Below, in pieces: positions 43,485 through 55,582 of a stretch of DNA of 64,000 nt; positions within the stretch are counted from its first letter, which is position 1, and every line of letters begins with the position of its first letter. The notes under the pieces were generated by a model, which worked only from the letters and a program-made list of their open reading frames with translations, did not search any database and was not told the origin of the DNA. Source of the DNA: Prionace glauca (Eukaryota > Chordata > Chondrichthyes > Carcharhiniformes > Carcharhinidae); the NCBI GenBank assembly GCA_037974335.1, contig CM075760.1:35411609-35475608 (forward strand), written 5' to 3'. The position numbers and the translations under genes are program-made.

Positions 43485-44180
43485 GCGTCAGGCGATGACC
43501 ACCTCCAAAAACGTGGAATCTGACCGTTGCCCCTTGTCACTCAATGATATTGCAACACTGAATCAACAACTATCAACATCTTCGAGGTTACCATTGGGTA
43601 ATCGCTGTGTTAGCTGGGTATATTCATGCTCCAGCTGGAATATCAGCTCAGCCTGCTGTGAGTAACCCACCCCCTAACTCCCCAAACCTGTGCACCATCT
43701 GCACGACACATATTAGGGGACAAAAATGGTTCTCTCCACTTACTTGAATAGGTACAGCTCAAACAACATTCAAAAATCTTCATCCCATTCAGGCCAAAGC
43801 AGCCGGCTTGACAGGAATAACACTCCCTCCTCCACACAGAGCATCGTTATGTACCATCTACAAGTTTCACTTCCGAACCTCACCAAGGCTCCTTAAAAAG
43901 CCACACAGTGGGTTGCTATTTGCAAGAACAGGGTAACAGTTACCAGGAAATATCACCTATAAGTTCCCCTCCAAGTTTGTCATATACCTGATGTGGAAAT
44001 GTATCATCCTTCCATCACTGTCGCGGGACCGAGATCCCAGAACTGCCTCTGTAACAGGACCGTATGGGTATCTACACTACAGGGTCTGCAGCAATTCAAG
44101 AAGGTAGCTTACCACCAGTTTACTAAAGGCAATGAGGAATAGGCAACAAATACTGACTAGGCCAGCAACATCCATTTCCC
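43485..44180 (+). mobile_element. LINE family B 3' portion
   Basis: Decayed RT tail: GGCGTCAGGCGATGACCACC, ACTATCAACATCTTCGAGGT, TTCAGGCCAAAGCAGCCGGC and GCAACAAATACTGACTAGG. It matches the downstream continuation of the element at 49640-51985. Confidence 0.7.
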
Positions 44181-44330
44181 TTAAATTAAAACATCAACAT
44201 ATCAATGTTTATGAATGGATGATAACTAATGAACACAGTTAGGCATCTTTGTAAATGGATGGCAACTGATGGAAATAAATATCAACTTTCTGAACATTTA
44301 TGACCTTCTCTTTCTCTGTCAGAAGATAGG

Positions 44331-44780
44331 TTCCATTCCACAGGAGATTCATGATTCAGAAACATCACACTATCCGAAGACAAGGCCGACAGAAGAGATG
44401 GCAACATCTGTAGGTGTATCTCAATCTTAACATTACGGGACAGGCCTTTGATAGGATGACAATTGTGTTACTCATCTGCTTGAAGACCGGGATTAACCTG
44501 AAGCGCAGTTTATGTTGGGAGATATACATATTATACCCGTACATGGATGAATCTCAGTAAGACATTCGATACTAACATCAGGTCAGAGACGACACATTTC
44601 GGGGAACTAAGCTCTCCATCAGAAAATTCTCAGTCTCATTTATGACACAGAAAAGGACAATTTACAACACAACTGATAGCTTATGGACAACACTTAGGGT
44701 TGAATCAACCTCTCAAAAATTGTCCTCCTCAGTCATCAACAAATGTGAAATGTGAAGAAAAGACACCAAGCTAAAATGAA
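44331..44780. other. Unassigned sequence
   Basis: No recognised element. Confidence 0.35.
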
Positions 44781-44784
44781 TATA

Positions 44785-47700
44785 GCAAAGAACAAAAAAC
44801 AAAGAACAAAGAACAACACAGCACAGGAAACAGGCCCCTCGGCCCAACGAGCTCACACTGCCATTTTAACAATGCGTTTTTCCTCCTCCACCCTTGACCC
44901 GTGTCTATGCTTATGGTACCCCCATAGGAAACCAGATTAAGGGGAGAATAATTTAGGGACAATTTGTTACACCAATCAGCCGAAGAGCACATCTTTGGGG
45001 TGTGGGAGGAAACCGGAGCACCCAGAGGAAACTCACGCAACCACAGGGAGAAGGCGCAAATTCCCACAGACACTGGCCTAAATCCATGTATCTGCACAGC
45101 CAACAGTGATAGTCACTGAGCTGTTGTGGTGCCCATCTGTTGGTCCAGTTTTAAGCATACACAAACGACGCAAAGTACTAGGCCACTCTCGAAACATCCA
45201 AGAGCAGCCCACACACGACCCACAGTGTGCATGCCCCTCGTTTGACAACAAAGTGGACCGACACACCTGTGGAGTAAAAGAGAAAAATATCAACACGTGT
45301 AGCATTAGATTTCCAGGAACGTCCCGAGGCTCAGATCCTTATTAAAACAATCTCCTATAACCCTCCATCCCTAATTTGCTCATGAGTCTATCTAAGTAAA
45401 CCTTAAACAAGTCCAGCGTGCCTGCCTCCACCACCCTACTTGGCAGTGCATTCCATACCCCCACGACCCTCTGTGTGAAAAACCTCCCTCTAGCATCCAA
45501 ATCCCTCACCTTAAGTCATTGTCCCCTCGTGATATTTGTCTCCAATCTAGGAAAAAGCCTGCCACTGTTTACTCTATCTATACCCTTCTTGGTTTTATAC
45601 ACCTCTATTAGATCCACCCTCAATCTCCGTCTTTCTAAGGAAAACAGCCCCAGTTTACCAAATCTTTCCTCATAACCCAGTCCTTCCATACCAGGCAGCA
45701 TCCTGGTAAACCTCCTCTGCGCTCTCTCCAGGGTTTCCACGTCCTTCCTGTAGTCAGGTGACCAGAACTGGACGCAGTACTCCAAATGCGGTCTAACCAA
45801 CGTTCTGGAACAAAGAAGAACAAGGAACAATCCAGCACGGGAAACAGGCCCTTCGGCCCAACGAGCCTGCGCCGCCATTTCAACAAAGCATTTTCCTACA
45901 CCTACCCTGCCCCGTGTGTATGCGAATGGTACCCCTAATGTAGCCAGATTCAGGGGAGAATAGTGTAGGGTCAATTTGATACACCAATCAGCCTAAGAGC
46001 GTATCTTTGGGGTGTGGGAGGAAACCGGGGCACCCGGAGGAAACCCACGCAACCACAGGGAGAATGCGCAAACTCCCACAGACACAGGCCCAAATCCATG
46101 TATCTGCACAGCTAGCAGTGCTAGTCACTGAGCTGTTGTGGTGCCCATCTACCGGTCCAGGATCAAGCACACACAACAACACAAAGTACTAGGCCACTCT
46201 CGAAACCTCCAAGAGCAGCCCACCACGACCCACCGTGTGCATGTCCCTCGTTTGACAAGAAGGTGGACCCCCACCTGCGGAATAAAAGAGACAAAACATT
46301 AACATGTAATACTACATTTCCAGTGTCGTCCCGAGGCTCTAACCGTTTTTAATACCATCTACTATAACCGTCCATCCCTGCTTCGCTCATGTGTCTATCT
46401 AAGTAAACCTTAAACAACTCCACCGTGCCTGCCTCCACCACCAGTTCTGTACAACTGTAGCATTGGACGCCAACTCTTATATTCTATACCCCTCCCTATA
46501 AAGGCTAGCATACCATAAGCTTTCTTCGCCTGAGTTGCCACCTTCAAAGACTTGTGAACTTGCACTCCCAGGTCCCTCTGCATTTCTATACACTTAATAG
46601 GTCTACCCTTTATCATGTAACTCCCCTCTACATTATTCCTTCCAAAATGCATCACCTCGCATTTATCAGGATTAAATTCCATCTATTTATCTGCCCAATA
46701 TACCAGCCTATCTATATCCTGCTGTATTGCCAGACACTGCTCCTCACTGCCCGCCAATCCTGCCATCTTTGTGTCATCTGCAAATTTGCTGATCACACCA
46801 TGTACGCCCTGTTCCAAGACATTTATATATATTACGAATAGAAGAGGTCCCAGTACTGAGCCCTGTGGCACACTACTGGTGACAGACCTCCAGCTAGAAA
46901 AGGACCCTTCCACTACTACTCTCTGTCTCCTGTTAACTAGCCAGTTTTCAATCCATCTAGATACTTTTCCCTGTATCCCATGAGCCTTAACCTTTTCAAC
47001 CAACCCACCATGAGGGACTTTGTCAAACGCCTTACTGAAATCCATATAGACGACATCAACGGCTTGTCCTTCGTCAACCGTTTTTGTCACCTCCTCAAAA
47101 CATTCTACCAGACTCGTAAGGCAAGACCTCCCCTTAACAAAGCCATGCTGCGTATCCCTAATCAGATCGCAACCCTCCACATGCTGATACATCCTATCCC
47201 TAAGAATTTATTCCAACAACTTTCCTACCACTGCCTATAATTACCAGGGTTATCCCGACTCCCCTTTTTAAACAACGGTACCACATTATCTACCCTCCAG
47301 TCCTCTGGGACCTCACCTGTGTCCAAAGAAGAGACAAAGATTTGCGTCAGAGGCCTAGCAATTTCATCTCTCATCTCCCTAAGCAGCCTGGGATAATTGC
47401 CATCAGGCCCCGGAGTTTTATCAGTTTTTATGCTGCCTAAAAACCCTAGCACTTCTTCTCTCGTAATGGATATTTCCTTCAACTGGTCTACAGCTCCCTC
47501 CAAGACAGTACAAGACACCAAGCCCCTCTCTTTCGTGAATACCGACGCAAAGTATTCATTCAGGATCTCCCCCATTCCTTCAGACTCTATGCACAGTTCC
47601 CCTCCTTTGTCCCAAAGAGGACCAATTTTCCCTCTAACCACACTTTGGTCCTAATGTAAAATGCCTTTGGATTTTAATTAATCCTATCCGCCAAAGCCAT

Positions 47701-47975
47701 TTTATGCCCCCTTTTCGCCCTTCTAACTCCCCTTTTGAGCTCCCTCCTGCTCTCTCTATATTCCTCCAGTGTTCTCTCCGTTCCTAGTTGCTTAGACCTA
47801 ACATATGCCTCCCTCTCCTTCCTGACCAAGTCCTCAAAATCCCCTGTAATCCACAGCTCTCTAATCCTACCTTTCCCATCCTTCCTCTTTACCGGCACAT
47901 GTCTTTCCTGCAACCTTTTCAGTTTTCCCTTGAAAGTCTCCCACTTGCCGACCGTGGACATGTGTTTACTGTGAT
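44785..47975 (-). mobile_element. CR1 LINE, 5'-truncated, with a second CR1 nested inside
   Basis: The minus-strand order is: linker/endonuclease-proximal region (47674-47961), pre-RT (47225-47641, LFKKGSRDNPGNYRQW), RT palm (46683-47192, VVYMDFSKAFDKVPHGG, VPQGSVLGPLLFV, SKFADDTKMAG), RT C-terminus (46410-46682 and 45516-45805) and 3' UTR to an (AACAAAG)n-like tail at 44790-44815. The frame is broken between these blocks (shifts near 47650, 47200 and 46685), and 45808-46443 is a later insertion. FADD is the catalytic RT motif. Not active. Confidence 0.9.
45808..46443 (-). mobile_element. CR1 3' end nested in the larger CR1
   Basis: A 636-bp 5'-truncated CR1 in the same orientation as its host. 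It is flanked by a 6-bp direct repeat GTTCTG (45802-45807 and 46444-46449). Without it, CCAACGTTCTG joins TACAACTG as at 10530-10545. It closely resembles the host element's own 3' end (44790-45420). Confidence 0.85.
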
Positions 47976-48368
47976 TCTAACTTTTCTATTGGAAATGGAA
48001 GGATGCCGGTTTTAATTGTGTTGTTGATTTGTAAACTATATGACATTTATCAGAAAACACCCAAAGACGCACACACATATATTCTGTCGTTCTCATTCTT
48101 TCCCACAAATTGTTTCCCTTTCACACACACACACACACATTTTCTTTCAACTTAAAACTACATCTTGGCTTCCTGGGAGTCTTCAGAGACACAACTAAAT
48201 TTCAAATGGAATGAGGAACATTTTCCCCAACGCCATGTTTGCCGAGCTGGACATTAAAGTTCCCATTGTCTCCAACAGCTCCCTGGGCAACATCCCTCCT
48301 TTTAACCAAAATCAACAAAAATACATTCCCATGGATTGAGCCATTTTCATCTGATGCTGCCCTGGCAA
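47976..48368. other. Unassigned sequence with a short (CA)n
   Basis: Contains a CACACACA run near 48125-48140. No gene. Confidence 0.4.
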
Positions 48369-49172
48369 CATCGGAACATAGCCACAGGAGTAGGCCACTC
48401 AGCTCCTCGAACTGGCCCCACCATTTAATAAGATCATGGCTGATCTGTGGCTGAATCCATTTTGGCTTCGCTAAGTCCATACCTCTTGATATACCTGTTC
48501 AATTAAAGAAGACCTCAGACTTAAATGTAACAATTGTACCAGCTCCCACCGGCAATTGCCGAAGAGAGTTCCAATCATTCACCTCTCTCGACATGTACTA
48601 ATGTTTTCTATCAACTCTCCTGAAAGGCCTTTCTCTATTTTTTTCAACGATGGCCTTTTAACCTCGAACCTTCAACTAATGGAAACAATCCTTCCCTGTA
48701 GGTATTTCATAGGTTTCTATCAGAACAGCCCTCAACCTTCTGAATTTGAGAGAAAAATGTCTAAATTCGTCTGATCTCTCCTCGCAACTTGCGTTGAACT
48801 CCGTCCAGAGTCAACATTTTTCCAAAGATATGTTGCCCATACTTGCTCACAGTGCTCTAATTGGGGTGGAACAAGGATTGTGCACAATTGGAGCACAACA
48901 TCTGCCTCCGTATCCCCCAGTCCTTTGTATATGAAGGGAGGCATTCCATTGGTCTTAATGATTATTTTCTGCAGCAGATCGTGACATTTTAAGAAACTAT
49001 GTGCCGAACCCCAAATCCTGTTTGGCATCCACTAAATTTAGCGTTGTCCCATCTAAAAATTATATCTTGATCTATCATTTGGATATTTGAGATTTTGTCC
49101 CATTATCTAAGCCCTTAATGAATATTGCAAATAATTGAGGCCCCAGACAGATTCCTGCCGTACACCACTTAA
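48369..49172 (-). mobile_element. Decayed CR1-like LINE
   Basis: The 3' UTR motif reversed (AATAAGATCATGGCTGATCTG at 48426) is followed by degenerate RT text over 48.5-49.17 kb, including GAATATTGCAAATAATTGAG. Many disruptions. Confidence 0.7.
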
Positions 49173-49639
49173 TCTGCATAATTCAGCAACGGACATGTAC
49201 AATTCATTGCACCATAAATTTTGGCACCTTGCAGAAGGGGATGTGATATTACATTAATGGATGTGAATTCTTGCTCCATTGATACCATAGATCATAACTG
49301 ACTATGATATTTTCACACTAACTGTAATTACAATGTTTTGCCAGCAGATGGAAATAAATCTTGGTGGGTTACATAACATGAAGCATGGACTGCAACAATA
49401 CACTGGACACTGCATCTGTTCATTTTGAATTGGCCTCCATATGTATATATGTTAGAATGGACCCCAGACATGATTATAATATATTATAACATATAGCACG
49501 CTGTTTAAACTGGTATTGCACCAGTACATGTCAATGTATACATCACACAATCACCTTGATCCGAATTTTTTCAGGTAGGATCTAACTTTGCACTTCTGCC
49601 ACGTACAGTTCCGAATGGTGGTGGACATTAAAACAATTA
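49173..49639. other. Unassigned sequence
   Basis: AT-rich, nothing recognised. Confidence 0.35.
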
Positions 49640-50131
49640 ACCGCAGCAGGAGCCTTAAATAAAACCACACTTCTTAACGATGTGAGAGCTCAGCAAATGG
49701 AGAAGAACAAAACTGAAACAATTGCTACAATCTTCCGCCAGAAGTGCCGAGAGGATTTTCCATCTCGGCCTCCTCCTGAGGTCCCCAGCATCACAGATGC
49801 CAGTTTCCAAGCAGCTCAATGCCTTTCACAGGATAAGATTGGAACAGGAGTAGGCCATTCGAGCCCGGGAGCCCGCTCCACCATGCAATATGACCATGAT
49901 TGATCTGTGGCCTAACCCTGTGCTGAAGGGATTGGACACTGCAAGGATTATTGGTCCTGACAATATTTCAGCAATAATAATGATGATTTGTGCTCTGGAG
50001 CGAGCTGCGCCCCGGCCAATCTATTAAAGTATAGCTACATCACTATCACATACCCAACAGTGTGGAAAATTAGCAGGCATGCTCTATCGCAAAAGGAAGG
50101 GCAAATACATCCCGGCCAATTATCGTCCAAT

Positions 50132-51394
50132 GGATTTGTCAAGGGCAGGTCGTGCCTTACGAGCCTAGTTGAGTTCTTCGATAATGTGACTGAACACATT
50201 GACGAAGGAAGTGCCGTGGACGTAGTGTACATGGACTTCAGCAAGGCTTTTGATAAGGTCCCCCATGCAAGACTTCTTGAGAAGGTGAGAGGGCATGGGA
50301 TCCAAGGGCCTTTGGCCTTGTGGATCCAGAACTGGCTTGCCTGCAGAAGGCAGAGAGTGGTTGTGGATGGGTCTTTTTCGGAATGGAAGTCAGTCACCAG
50401 TGGGGTGCCCCAGGGATCTGTTCTGGGACCCTTGTTGTTTGTCATTTTCATAAATGACCTGGATGAGGAAGTGGAGGGATGGGTTAGCAAGTTCGCTGAT
50501 GACACGAAGGTCGGCGGTGTTGTGGATGGTCTGGAAGGATGTCAAAAGTTGCAGCAGGACATAGATAGGATGCAGGAATGGGCGGAGAAGTGGCAGATGG
50601 ACTTCAACGCGGATAAATGTGTAGTAGTCCATTTCGGCAGAACCAACGGGATGAACGAGTACACTATTAAGGGCAGGGGTCTTAGTAGCGTTGAAGAGCA
50701 GAAGGATCTCGGGGTCCGGGTTCACAGGACTCTTAAATCGGCCTCGCAGGTGGAGGAGGTGGTCAAGAAGGCGTATGGTGTACTGGCCTTCATTAATCGA
50801 GGGATTGAGTTTAGGAGTCGGGAGGTAATGCTGCAACTTTACAGGACCCTTGTCAGGCCTCATTTGGAGTACTGTGCGCAGTTCTGGTCGCCTCACTATA
50901 GGAAAGACGTAGAAGCTATTGAAAGGGTGCAGAGGAGATTTACAAGGATGTTGCCTGGACTGGGAGGCATGCCTTATGAAGATAGGTTGAGGGAGCTGGG
51001 ACTCTTTTCCCTGGAGAGGCGAAGGTTGAGAGGCGACCTGATAGAAGTTTATAAAATGTTGAGAGGAATAGATAGGGTGGACTCTCAGAGGCTATTTCCC
51101 CGGGTTGAAATGGTCGCTACGAGAGGACACAGATTTAAGGTGCGGGGAGGGAAGTACAGAGGTGATGTTAGGGATAAGTTTTTCACTCAGAGGGTAGTGA
51201 GTGATTGGAATCGGCTGCCGTCGTCGGTGGTGGAGGCGAACTCGCTGGGGTCTTTTAAAAGACTTCTGGATGAGTATATGGGGTTTAATGGGATTGGGGG
51301 TTATAGATAGGTCTATAGATTGGTGGGGTTGATGCGATCGGCGCAACTCGAGGGCCGAAGGGCCTGTTTGTGCTGTAATGTTCTATGTTCAATG
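50132..51394 (+). mobile_element. CR1 LINE, 5'-truncated, with intact RT C-terminal frame
   Basis: An open frame runs to 51310, about 393 residues of CR1 sequence: GFVKGRSCLTSLVEF, VVYMDFSKAFDKVPHARLLE (RT block A), VTSGVPQGSVLGPLLFVIFI, SKFADDTKVGG (catalytic FADD), LRPHLEYCAQFWSPHYRKD-type text, [10 protein letters not shown] and FFTQRVVSDWNRLPSSVVEA. The 3' UTR ends GGCCTGTTTGTGCTGTAATG and TTCTATGTT. CAAT at 50128-50131 and 51395-51398 is a target duplication. The longer open frame starting at 49988 is a chimera with the host LINE in a different frame. This is the least decayed LINE here, hence probably the youngest. Confidence 0.92.
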
Positions 51395-51445
51395 CAATCT
51401 CACTCGATCAAAATAATAGAAAGTATCGAGGATCAACCGATCAGT

Positions 51446-51471
51446 AATAATAATAATAATAATAATAATAA
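51446..51471 (+). repeat. (AAT)n microsatellite
   Basis: About nine AAT units inside LINE family B sequence. Confidence 0.9.
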
Positions 51472-51994
51472 TCTACTCAATGAAGCTCAGTCTGGGTTCC
51501 ACTAGGAACATTCGGTTCCAGAAATCATTTAAACTTCGTCCAAACATAGTGGAAATAGCTGTTTTAATGAGGTGAGTGTGCCCACCCTCCACATCAACAC
51601 AACACTTGACCGATGATGGCATCAAGAACCCTGAGCCAATCTGCAGTCAATGGGGATCCGGGGGTAAACTTTCCACTGGCTTCAGTCACACCGAGTACAG
51701 AGTAAGGTGGTTGGGTTTGTTGAAAGCCAATCAGCTCAGTCCCAGGGTATTGCTGCAGGAGCTCCTCAGGATAGTGTGGCCTAATCGTCACCCTTCATTA
51801 GAAGGTCAGAAGTGGGATGTTCACTAATGATTGCACACTGTTCAGCACATTAGCGACTCCCCAGAAACTGGAGCAGTCCGTGTCCATATGCAGCAAGACT
51901 TAGTACACATTCAGGCTTTGGTTGAGGAGGGGAGAGTAACATTCACGCCACACAGTGTCAGACAATGACCTTCTTCAAGGAAGAGAGATTCCTG

Positions 51995-52215
51995 GCATGG
52001 GTCACTGTCTGTACGGAGTCTGCACGTTCTCCCCGTGTCTAAATGGGTTTCTTCCGGGTGCTCCGCTTTCCTCCCATAGTCCAAAAGACGCCCTGGTTAG
52101 GGTGCATTGGGCCGTGCTAAATTCTCCCTCAGTGTAACCCGAACAGATGCTGGAATGTGGCGACTCGGGAATTTTCACAGTAACTTCATTGCAGTGTTAA
52201 CACAAAGTTATTTGT
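51995..52215 (+). mobile_element. SINE, 5'-truncated, second tail type
   Basis: GGGTCACTGTCTGTACGGAG, CACGTTCTCCCCGTGTCTAA, then the tail GAATTTTCACAGTAACTTCA and GCAGTGTTAACACAAAG. Same tail as 3723-3908. Confidence 0.75.
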
Positions 52216-53220
52216 GACGAATGAACACATTTAACATTTGGGACCCTGCGGTACCCCACTGTTAGCTGACCGTCACTCGGAAGAACACCTATTTATTTCC
52301 ACTCTGTTTCTTATATGTCAATGAATTCTATACCGAGGCCAACATATCACTCCCCATCTCCCCAATGAAAGGTAGCTTTCATTGGGGTACCAATATTTTA
52401 TGAAGAGCCTTCTGAAAGTGCAAATACACCACGTAAACTGGTTGCATCCCTCCCCCTCCCTACCCGAAAGAACCCCCCCCCCTCCCTTCCCCACCTATGA
52501 TTTACACTCTTAAAAAATGCAAGTAGTTTTGTTAAGATAAACATGTCTTTCTTAAGCCCATACTGGTTTCATCAAACTCCGTCCATGCTTTCCAAATATT
52601 TTCCTATCATGGATTTGATAACAATCTCTAACTGATGCTGAAATCAGTCTGTAATTTATCAGTTTTATTCTCTCTTTCTCTGTATATATCGGGGTTACAT
52701 TACCTGTAGGAACTGTTTCGGCCTGTATAGAATTTTAGAAGATGGGCAGCAATGTATCTAACATTTCCTGGCCCATTTCCTTCCATATTCTGGGATTACC
52801 AGGCCCGAATGACCAACCAGAATTTCACCCTATTATTTTCCCCAGAATGCTTTTACTAATACTGGTTTCCCTCAATACCGTCTTACAACTACCCCCTTGG
52901 TTCCCGAACATTTCTGGGATGATACTTGTGTGAAGGTAGTGTCAAACTTAGTGTTCTATTCATTCAATATTTCTTTATTCCCCAATATACATTCCCTGGA
53001 TTCGGGCTCTAAGGGATTTACATTTAACTTAACCAATCCTTCTCTCTTCAGATATTGATATAAACGGTTATAATTAATTTTTATGTTCCCTGCAATTTTA
53101 CTTCCATTTTCTATTTCCCCCTCGATTATTTGGACTTTTTTTTGTTGAATTTTAAACATCTCTGAAAACTCAGGCTTGTTTCTTCTTCTGGTAATTTTAT
53201 GTAGCTTTTAACTAAGAAGT
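52216..53220 (-). mobile_element. Decayed LINE (RT region)
   Basis: The reversed text GGGACCCTGCGGTACCCCAC, ATGTCAATGAATTCTATACC, GCCTTCTGAAAGTGCAAATA, CCATACTGGTTTCATCAAAC and CCCATTTCCTTCCATATTCT follows the RT order of a CR1-like LINE on the minus strand. Heavily degraded, with homopolymer C runs near 52472. Confidence 0.65.
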
Positions 53221-53264
53221 AACATTTCCTCCCCTGAAAGACATCCGAGAAAAAGATGAGCTTT

Positions 53265-53345
53265 GACCATATATGATTTTCACGGTAACTTCATTACAGT
53301 GTGAATGTAAACCCATTTGTGACGAAGAAATAAACTTCAAACCTT
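53265..53345 (+). mobile_element. SINE tail fragment
   Basis: GATTTTCACGGTAACTTCAT, then CAGTGTGAATGTAAACCC. Confidence 0.6.
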
Positions 53346-53744
53346 TAAATACACACGATGTCTTTATCAATAAACTGAGCTGAAATTCCTCAGCTGCCAG
53401 GGTGGAACTGGAACTCCTGTCCCAAGCTTCTGGAATACTAGCTTAATAATGATATTGCTACACTACCCCCGAGACTGAAATATCATCACATTTATTAATG
53501 GAATAATTGAACATTCAGTACTGGGTCACAGGTTGGATCGCGAGGTATCTTGTGGGAATTGAATACATTACCATTTGACTCAGAAATTATGTTGTTTCCA
53601 TTCTTAACTGATCACAGATGTGTTTTGGCATGATGACATTTACCTCAGTGTGCCTAAAGTCTGAGATCTATGTCCAATATTACACTATACATTTATAGCA
53701 CGAATATATTACAAATTAATTTATGCTACATTAGGTTATTTCTC
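53346..53744. other. Unassigned sequence
   Basis: Nothing recognised. Confidence 0.35.
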
Positions 53745-54650
53745 CGGTTATGTACACTGAGCCATCTCTCTATTTATGAGACATTAGTTCCTCTCAATTA
53801 GTACTAGAGTAGATCACGGATCTGATCCTAGTACATCTGATCCCATCTCTGTTTATATTACACAGGATTTGTCTATTTACATACATCTCTGCTAATTCAA
53901 CACATGACCATGTATATGTTGTCTGGCATTTAACTGTCAGAAGCAAGTCTTCTCCTGGCCTTGAGTCTTATTCTGACAGATTGACAGTGATTCATGGGAA
54001 TCCATGTAAAAGTTCCATCAATTCATGAAATGACAAGGGGGAACAGGTGAGGTAGAGAAGGTCATATCGGGCTTGACGTTAATCGTGTATAAACTGCACT
54101 ATCAGAACAGTTGAACACTTGGTTTGGTTCCCTTAGAACTGAGCAGTTTATGGGAGATTTAGTACAGACGCTCAAAGTGATGAATGGGAATGTTTTACTC
54201 ATTAGAAAGAGACTGTTACTCACTGGGAAGAGGGCAGTATACAGAAGATTGATTACAATACACTAGGATATGTCTCTTTATGTACTGAGTTTGACTCACT
54301 TGAATCATTATTGCAACAGATCTCATATTTGTTTACATTGCATAAAATGCCGCTTTATTTATTCTATTTGCGTTGTACCAGAGCCAGTCTTTAATTATAT
54401 GACAGTAGGCCTTGTCTGTTTTTACACTACATTCAGTTCTTCCTCTCGTTATGCCACCCTCGGCCATCTCTCTATTTGTGCTGCATTAGATCCTCTCAAT
54501 TAATACGACAGGAGACCACGGATCTGTTCATATTTCATCAGATCTCATCTCTTTTTTATATTACACGGGATTTGTCTCTTTGAATGACACCAACATCTGT
54601 CTCTGTTAATCTAACATACGACCATGAATATGTTGCCTGCCGAGATATTA
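53745..54650. repeat. Diverged ~690-bp-spaced duplication
   Basis: 53745-53940 and 54437-54650 share, in order, GCCATCTCTCTATTT, CTCTCAATTA, ATCACGGATCTG/CCACGGATCTG, CATCTGATCCCATCTC-like text, ATATTACAC.GGATTTGTCT and GACCATG.ATATGTTG. A part of the unit near 54245-54345 recurs at 55610-55720. Confidence 0.65.
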
Positions 54651-55435
54651 TCAATTCCGATATAATATGGGTGTGCCTGTCTGACACTAATCATTCTTGA
54701 TTGGAGCAATAAGTTTCAGTTTTTCTAATTTCGATAAGTAGCTGCCAGAAATATCTAATTGCTCTGTTATTGTGTGAGTAATATTCAGTTTGAACAATTT
54801 CTCAGTGATTCACTGGTATTCGGGTACAGGTCAATATCTGAATAATCGTACAGTGCTCATTACAATATCTTCAAGCAACCACCGTTGTGATACATTTTAT
54901 TAGTTGAATATTGCACTGCACTGTGTCAATTTGACATAGACTTCAGAGATAAAGATTGACCTGTCTTATTTAAAGCATCCAACAGATTCACTGACAGTGT
55001 GAGACAGAATTCTGTACTCGCAATATCGCCAGATGGCCTCCCACAGGTTAAATATCTATCCACTCATTAATTACTCATCTGTTTCAGAGAGAAATAAAAC
55101 GAAATCGCCGCAGAACGAGTGTTGACAGTTAAGTTATGTTTGAATATATATATATATGTATATTCTGTAATTTGTATTGTTACCTTCGAAATTATTTTTC
55201 ACTTTCGGATGTCTTCATCTGCCTATGCCTAAGCTTTGTAATTCCCTCCCTAACTCTCCTTATTTCACTTTCCTCGTCTAAGTCAATCCATAAAACTGTC
55301 CCTGTATTAGCCATCCTTTCAGTCACCTGTTCAAATATCTCGTTGGTCAAAAGCAAGATGCTGTGGGTGCCTGAGATCCGAACAGAAAATGCGAGAAACA
55401 CTCAGTGGATTATTCATCATAAGTGGAATGGTTTT
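54651..55435. other. Unassigned sequence
   Basis: AT-rich with a short (AT)n near 55145. No gene. Confidence 0.35.
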
Positions 55436-55582
55436 CGGCTCTCTCTCTCTCTCTGTCTTTCCCCCCCCCCCCCCCCCCGCCTCTGCCCCTGCCTCCCTCT
55501 CTCTCTCTCTCTGTCTCTCTCTCTCTCCCCCCGCCTCTGCCCCTGCCTCCCTCTCTCTCTGTCTCTCCCTCTCTCTCGCACA
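55436..55582 (+). repeat. CT-rich simple repeat
   Basis: (CT)n interleaved with a C homopolymer (about 55461-55478) and two GCCTCTGCCCCTGCCTCCCT units. Open frames here are artefacts. Confidence 0.9.

Larger units (their letters stand above)
40313..44330. repeat. VH 5' flank, copy B of the segmental duplication
   Basis: The counterpart of 31.8-35.7 kb, expanded by later insertions (SINEs at 40625-41225 and a CR1 end at 42815-43390) that are absent from copy A. Sequence divergence is substantial, so the duplication is old. Confidence 0.75.
49640..51985 (+). mobile_element. LINE family B (RT region), interrupted by a CR1
   Basis: The left part (49640-50131) encodes AQQMEKNKTETIATIFRQKC and, further on, RIIGPDNISAI, ending at an ANYRP-type motif. 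The right part (51395-51985) resumes at the next codons (TCTCACTCGATCAAAATAATAG) and carries decayed RT text: AAGCTCAGTCTGGGTTCCAC, CATCAAGAACC, ATTGCTGCAGGAGCTCCTCA (the VPQGS region), GATGTTCACTAATGATTGC (the DD region). The two halves join exactly when the CR1 at 50132-51394 is removed. A reversed CR1 3' scrap lies at 49833-49930, and an (AAT)n expansion at 51446-51471. Confidence 0.75.

Noticed and set aside
49988-50131. N-terminal part of the 440-codon frame as CR1 protein
   Set aside because: It belongs to the host LINE (family B) in a different frame; the CR1 begins after the CAAT target repeat.
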